Assembly: GCA_916613615.1 (NCBI GenBank)
Contig: OU744732.1
Coordinates: forward strand, 31,382,673 to 31,446,672
Direction: 5' to 3'
DNA length: 64,000 nt
DNA from: Steromphala cineraria
Taxonomy: Eukaryota > Mollusca > Gastropoda > Trochida > Trochidae
Both the position numbers and the translations under genes were made by a program. The notes under the pieces were generated by a model. It did no database searches, was not told where the DNA came from, and saw only the letters and a list, made by a program, of their open reading frames with translations. This document shows positions 58,561-64,000 of the stretch, one piece after another (the stretch's first letter is position 1; each line of letters starts with the position of its first letter).

Positions 58561-58706
58561 ATTATTAACCTCGTGTGTTTCCGTATCATTAATATCATAT
58601 AATAGGAATAAAAATATATGTATTATGCTCGCCAAAGGCTCGCATAATACAAATTTTATTCCTATTATATGATATTAATGATACGGAAACACACTCGGTT
58701 AATAAT
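58561..58706. repeat. 146-bp near-perfect palindrome
   Basis: The left arm 58561-58633 and right arm 58637-58706 are reverse complements with few mismatches: ATTATTAACC..., GTGTTTCCGTATCATTAATA, ATATAATAGGAATAAAA, GTATTATGC. The loop is AAA at 58634-58636. In single strands this would form a hairpin of about 70 bp. Probably a foldback-type short mobile element; no target duplication is clear. Confidence 0.92.
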
Positions 58707-61700
58707 CTCTATCTATCTCTATGCAATATAAAGAAATAACTAATTAATTCAAGCTTTAAAATAAAATTAAACGAAATGGAAATAAAATGGTCAACAGCAA
58801 AATGATAAAAAGCGACGAATGTCTAACTGAAATTAACAAGTGTATTGGGAAAATATAAATAATGCTTAAGTGATGTCAACGAATTGTTTTGTAATTCTTC
58901 AAGGTGCCATTTCTCTCGTGGACCATGATATCCGTATATTACACGATAAAGTCCTGTATTAGAAGTTCCATATCACCACTAAGTAGAAATAGGCCATGTG
59001 AACAAAGGTTACACCATGCAGCAACGAAACATAATTTAGTTAAAAAACATTAAATCTAATTTAGTAAAGACATTTTGACTTTGATTTTATCTTTGCTATT
59101 TAATGAAATCTGTATTATCACTGCCTTTCAAACAGGCCGTGAGTACTATTGATGGTATATCGATATTGTGAAGACATTTCTACATTGTATTGATACCAAA
59201 CATGTTAAATCAATAACCAAGTAAAATCCCTTATAAAACACCTAGTAAAAGGAATAACAATCTAATAACCAAAAAAGGTTGCTCACTACAGAGATTCGAC
59301 ATTCTGTAAACTATGGATTCCATAATCGGCTTAAATATCCATCCGAAAACATTTCATATCATCCCTCAATATTAATTTTTTCCCCCCGAAATCATAATTA
59401 TAAGTACTTCGATGAAAGTCTTTCATTTCTGAATAAAATATCATATCAAGCTAATTGAGCCAAGGTCATGATCAAATAATAGATTTACAATCAGATTAGG
59501 TATGTGCCTCCCTTGTTGATTTTAAAAGTTTATTTTCCAACAATCTCTGGTCGAAATCCTCATTTGCGGGGTAGGGTTGGTGCAGGGACATACTTCCTAT
59601 CAGTTTTGATCTATCGCTCCTACGAAGTTGTTGGTTGGTAAGAAATGTCCGTCCGTATACTACTCTGGACTATAGAAACCGACTCGATATAGAAAATGAC
59701 ATTAAAATAAGCATATTGACACAATGTGGAACATTTGCCAGCTGCAGTGGTGACTTTATTGGACTTTCCTCTTCTTCATTTTTGTACTTTTAATGGCTGA
59801 AGCTAATTCATATACTGTATATTACACGCAATTTCTTATGGTGACCAAAGAATTAGTTTACACATTGTAATTTGATGATAATAGTGATGTTATTGATGTT
59901 CATTTGAATTCATACAACCTAGCAAGAAACTTCCTCTCGATAATTTCATCGAGTTCTCAGCTTTGATAGAAATATTAATATACATTAGTTCACTTCATTT
60001 TCTGAAGAAACAAAAGAAACAAATGTTTTTATCCGGAAAGCAAATAAAAAACTGATCGTATACGATTCCTAAGATTTAACAGTGCCAATAACTTACTCTG
60101 TTTGTATTATCTTATATATGTTTTATAACATAATCGTAAAAGTTTTTAAAACTACACAAGGTATTATTAAGACAATGGCATTGTCCCTATTTGGTATCGA
60201 TAATTCTGTAGAAAGTACTGTGATTCCCGGGGAGATCCCTTGTTGTATTAAAAACCTTTTATCGTTGGTATTAGTATGTGAGGCAGCACAACGACAACAG
60301 TATATCTCGAGAAATCTCCTCGTGTGCTTGAAGTATTGATAACATCTTAGTCATACACCTCCTCGAGAACGCATTTCGAAATGTTATGCTGTTACAATAT
60401 GGTCCCAAGAGATTTTACTTCATCATATGTATGGTTTTACAATTTTATTGTTTTCATTGTATTTAACTCAGACTTCATAAGATTTTTTTATACTTTCATT
60501 CATTGTTGCAGAATTCGTATTGATATATCTTTAGAAGTCACTTTGATTCCCGGTAAGCTGCCTTGATGTTTAAACGTTTTATCGTTGATAAGCGCTTCTG
60601 TAATGAATTTCTCGAAAAAGTAGTTTGCCGTTGCATAGGCCTGCTCTAATCAATGATGAAACAATCTGTTTTTCTCGAGAAAATCATTATATTTCGATAA
60701 TGCTTTGCTATTATATCCTTGTCTAAAGGGATAATATCTCTCGCCCTGTCATCATTAAGATTTGTATGGAGATATTGTTATGCCAAAGAGAAATCGTCCT
60801 CAAAGTGTAATCTGTATTTTAGAAAAGCTGTTTGTTTACTCAACGTCAATTTAAACCTTTGTTGCATTTATTCTTGTAAAAACGTAGAGGAAAATGAATA
60901 TTCTTTGTCGAATATCATTTAACATGTATGTATTATCGAGTTATTTTAGGATTATTTTTTTTTACAAATAGAGATAGGCACAACCACGTATTTGGATATA
61001 TTTGGTGCTATTTCAGGGAATGTTCAATTATCATATTTCCCTAATCGTCGTAAATTGCGATAATTCTATGAAAGGAGTAGGTTTGCTAGCTATGCTAGAA
61101 CCATGACGTTATCATCACATCAAGTGGAACCGCATCATATTTTACTCGATAAAATAATAAATATTATAATATAATAAAAAATAATTAATACAATAACGTA
61201 ACATAAAAACATGATAAAACTGATCAATTATTAAGCAGCTACTTAACGTTTTAAACATGATAAATCATTAAACCATAAACATAAATGGTTATGTTCTCAA
61301 ATTATTGGGAAAATTACTTTAGGGCATATGTTGATATTTCAAAGCAGCACGTTTCAAAGGTTAAGAAGGATGATAATGATTAATTCTGATTAATTCCAAG
61401 ATAATGGTTTTTTTTATAAACAAAAAACCCAATTTTTCATAATGAACGTACCATCTTCATTCAAGCCATTGAAATAAATTGTCCTACCTATATGAATAGA
61501 GGTGTTTACAGAGAAAATGTATGCAGTAGTTTTTCATGATGCTATATAACTGCTTCTTCTACTTTAATAATCGGTTTGAGTAATGAAATGTCAACCTTCT
61601 GAAGATACAAAATGGACATGAACTATAATCGTTTATTGGGGACAAATTAAGAAATAACGTGCTTCTGCCCATTCAACGATGTAAATATTCTTACTTTTAT

Positions 61701-61758
61701 TACAACATTTATAGTACCATCATGAAATCTTAACGCAATAAAATCTAATATAAGATAT

Positions 61759-62454
61759 AGATAGGGCTGTTTGAGTGGCATTCTAGAAGTTGATGGTATA
61801 AGGAAGACTAAGAATCTGTACCAAAACGTCGCCACCATCCAATAAAGAAGTTGTTCATCCATAGAATTACGCTTTAGCTCGAGGGCTGATATTGGTCGAG
61901 GGCTGATAGAGAATGTGATATGAAATTACCTATGTCATGCTATTTTATCATATATATTTACAAAAGAAACAACAAAAATAAATGTAACATTTTAAAACTT
62001 TAATTCATAACATTAACTGAGTGGCTGTTGGTATCAATTTTGCTTAACGTGAACTGACACATACCGAAATGCAAACCCCCCAAGCCTACGCCTCCTGCGG
62101 CTTTTGAGTTCATTTTTCTCTCCGGTTGAATTTCCAAAATGAAAGATTAATTTGTATCAAGCTGACAAATCCACAAGTGACTGCAGCGTTTTCTTCGCGA
62201 TGTCGGCCACGTTTAAAAGTCAGCTGTACAAAGGGAGACAACTCTAAAGTCCTCGCGACTTCGATCCATTTTTTGTGTTCGTTGCCTAAGGTTCCTGGTT
62301 CAAGTCCCTTGACGACGGGCTGATACAGGTTTTTGCCCATGACGACGGGCTGATACAGGTTATCTGCCCTGCGGGCTGATACAGGGTGCTTGACGGAGGG
62401 TGTATCGTACATACAAAATCTCTGTATTTATAAGCAAGTATATGATAAAAGATA
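61759..62454. mobile_element. 0.7-kb insertion in duplication copy 2
   Basis: Copy 1 reads straight through TATAAGATAAGAACAAC at about 55026-55042; in copy 2 the same site is split, with AAGATA on both sides (61753-61758 and 62449-62454), a 6-bp target duplication. The insert has GGGCTGATA five times (61885, 61902, 62317, 62347, 62373), including a 20-bp exact repeat GACGACGGGCTGATACAGGT at 62311 and 62341. On the minus strand a 100-codon frame (62412-62110) contains NLYQPVV twice. I do not recognise it; there are no inverted ends. Confidence 0.8.
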
Positions 62455-63186
62455 AGAACAACTGAACATTTTATCGATACGGATAATATTGCTTCATCTA
62501 AATGATTCAGTAATCAAAATACAACTAATATACATCATAGATACATTAAAACTTTAATGATATCGAAACTAATGTAGCAAATTAATGGTGTTTCATATAT
62601 CTGGAAGATGAAAGTATAGAAGTTTATTTGTGGTAGAATATGAATCAGTTATATTAATTTCATTCTATATATGTGCTGGTTTCGTTTTCGAACTAACCAT
62701 TCATTTAACAAACTGAGATGTGTAGGTTCCACAGACCGATATATTTGAGATAGCAGATATTATTCATATATCAAAACGATTGACAACGTCTTCTCAAATA
62801 TAAGCATCATTAGTGTTATCGTACATGACCATAAATCTCCCCCATAAAACACGCTGGTTAAAGTTTCAAGCGTTGCTGACATCTCATAAATCACTTCTAT
62901 CTTCGTTAGTATGTAGTAGGCCAAGGGACGTATAATAAGATACGTATCATTCTCTTGTGCTGGTAATTATAACATGATGTGCTTCGAATATATTTAATGC
63001 CTTCAATTTTAACTAACATGTTATATCTTATGCGTCATTATGCATTTGCACATTTATATCATGAAATACTAATAAATTAATACATTTAAAATGTCAATCA
63101 CCCCACAACAAATCAATGCCAATAATAACACACCAAGGACATCGAATGCCTCGAAAAATGTATAATTTAACTTATTGACGTGTAAA

Positions 63187-63327
63187 GTGAGTGAGTGAGT
63201 TATTGTTTACGCCGCTTGGCGTGCAAAGTAGACGTCTTCTTAATAGACAATATAGTGAGTGAGTGAGTGAGTTAATTCTTAACGCCGCTTGACCAATATT
63301 TCAGCCATTAGCGGCGGGAATAGACAA
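63187..63327 (+). mobile_element. Abalone-type SINE-like repeat, in copy 2
   Basis: GTGAGTGAGTGAGTTATTG, TTACGCCGCTTGGCG, then GTGAGTGAGTGAGTGAGTTA, TTAACGCCGCTTGACCAATA and ATTAGCGGCGGG. Better preserved than the 56.1-kb copy and the strongest species clue in the window. Confidence 0.75.
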
Positions 63328-64000
63328 CATACACCTTTCATTTCCCCACCGGATAACTCAAATTATCTCCTAATCGTGCTATAAGACTCTAGCCATGGAG
63401 TTAATTCACCCAAAATTCTCTGATTTCATTTCATAATTGACGATGCATTATGGGAGCAGGCCGAACCTATTCTCGGAGTCTGTCTCATCAGTTTGAGGTC
63501 TGCGGGGACCTGGACAAGTCTGTAAAGTCTCTTCTTTAACTCATTTCAGGTCTGCAAACATATGGGAACACTCAACAAAATCTTCAATCCCTCGCCTTGA
63601 CGTGCCACAGTAATTACTCCAGCGTTACAGGAGAGACAAAGTCTGGCAATATTTTATCAGGACCGTTATACGAATTCAACTCAGATGATGCATCTATTAA
63701 CAGAAATTATAACACAGAGAGATGTTCAGTCATAAACATTTCTGGGTTCTTGCAAAGTCTCTTTTGGTACACCGCTGAGTACTAGAGTGGATGGGAAGAG
63801 TCAACAAATTCTGCATTTCTTGGCTTTCTCATCCCTCAACTATTGTTGTTTCGTTATTTGTAAGTTTGAACCGAATCATATGTCTACTGAAACTCAAATG
63901 TAACTCGGTGACATTTCGTATCAGTCAACATAATCAGTGAGACAGTGATAGCAGCAAACACTCAGGGAACATAAAAGCCCATGGATGTAACTCTGAAGGG

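Larger units (their letters stand above)
59123..64000 (+). repeat. Large segmental duplication, copy 2 (runs off the window)
   Basis: Colinear with 52545-56840 (see there), with one large insertion at 61759-62454. The start is marked by TTATCACTGCCTTTC...GTGAGTACTATTG; the end by ATCAGTGAGACAGTGATAGC near 63940, matching 56760. Several short open frames fall in it; none is kept in copy 1. Confidence 0.92.

Noticed and set aside
62290..62312. GGTTCAAGTCC resembling a tRNA B box
   Set aside because: No matching A box or cloverleaf upstream; a tRNA or tRNA-derived SINE is not supported.

Overview
This is AT-rich eukaryotic nuclear DNA with introns, almost certainly from a mollusc and most likely a gastropod. 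The organism call rests on GAGTGAGTGAGTT...ACGCCGC elements (56.1, 63.2 and 42.5 kb), which I recall as abundant in abalone-type (vetigastropod) genomes, and on mollusc-style GTGACC/CGTCCGTCCG repeat arrays. It is not bacterial: exons have GT-AG borders, and most of the window is interspersed repeats.

The only clear host gene is at the left edge. Nine plus-strand exons between 419 and 6206 splice without a break into the last 425 residues of a protein whose start lies left of the window. In order it carries the C-terminal part of a TIR-like domain (including the position of the catalytic glutamate of NAD-cleaving TIRs), a charged lysine/glutamate helix, a helical region, a Cys/His motif that could bind zinc, a very acidic stretch, and a basic tail ending in Cys-Ser-Val-Met, a textbook CAAX prenylation box. 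The stop codon sits inside the first unit of a 40-bp minisatellite that runs into the 3' UTR.

The rest (about 9.5-64 kb) is a graveyard of mobile elements. I see a family of at least eight short elements with AGGGGCAGTAGCACG ends and TTAA target sites (2.1, 29.8, 33.6, 35.1, 44.5, 49.1, 49.5 and 57.3 kb); two Tc1/mariner relics (25.8-27.2 kb minus, 38.2-39.5 kb plus); two LINE 3' ends (19.3-20.0 kb plus, 34.2-34.9 kb minus); an LTR-retroelement relic with a broken gag (12.0-15.6 kb, minus); a Crypton/DUF3504-like recombinase relic (17.7-18.4 kb, minus); a Mutator-like short element with a 9-bp target duplication (51.17-51.78 kb); pogo-like short elements (9.5 and 9.9 kb); and a palindromic element (58.56 kb).

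Tandem arrays occur at 6.2 (40 bp), 29.1 (22 bp), 35.8 (85 bp), 39.5 (100 bp), 42.9 (146 bp) and 56.9 kb (146 bp). Large duplications include 11.1-11.9 versus 16.6-17.5 kb, which differ by a clean 27-bp microinversion, and 52.5-56.8 versus 59.1-64.0 kb. The second copy of the latter holds a 0.7-kb insertion whose empty site can be read in the first copy. Long stretches between these show nothing I can name.
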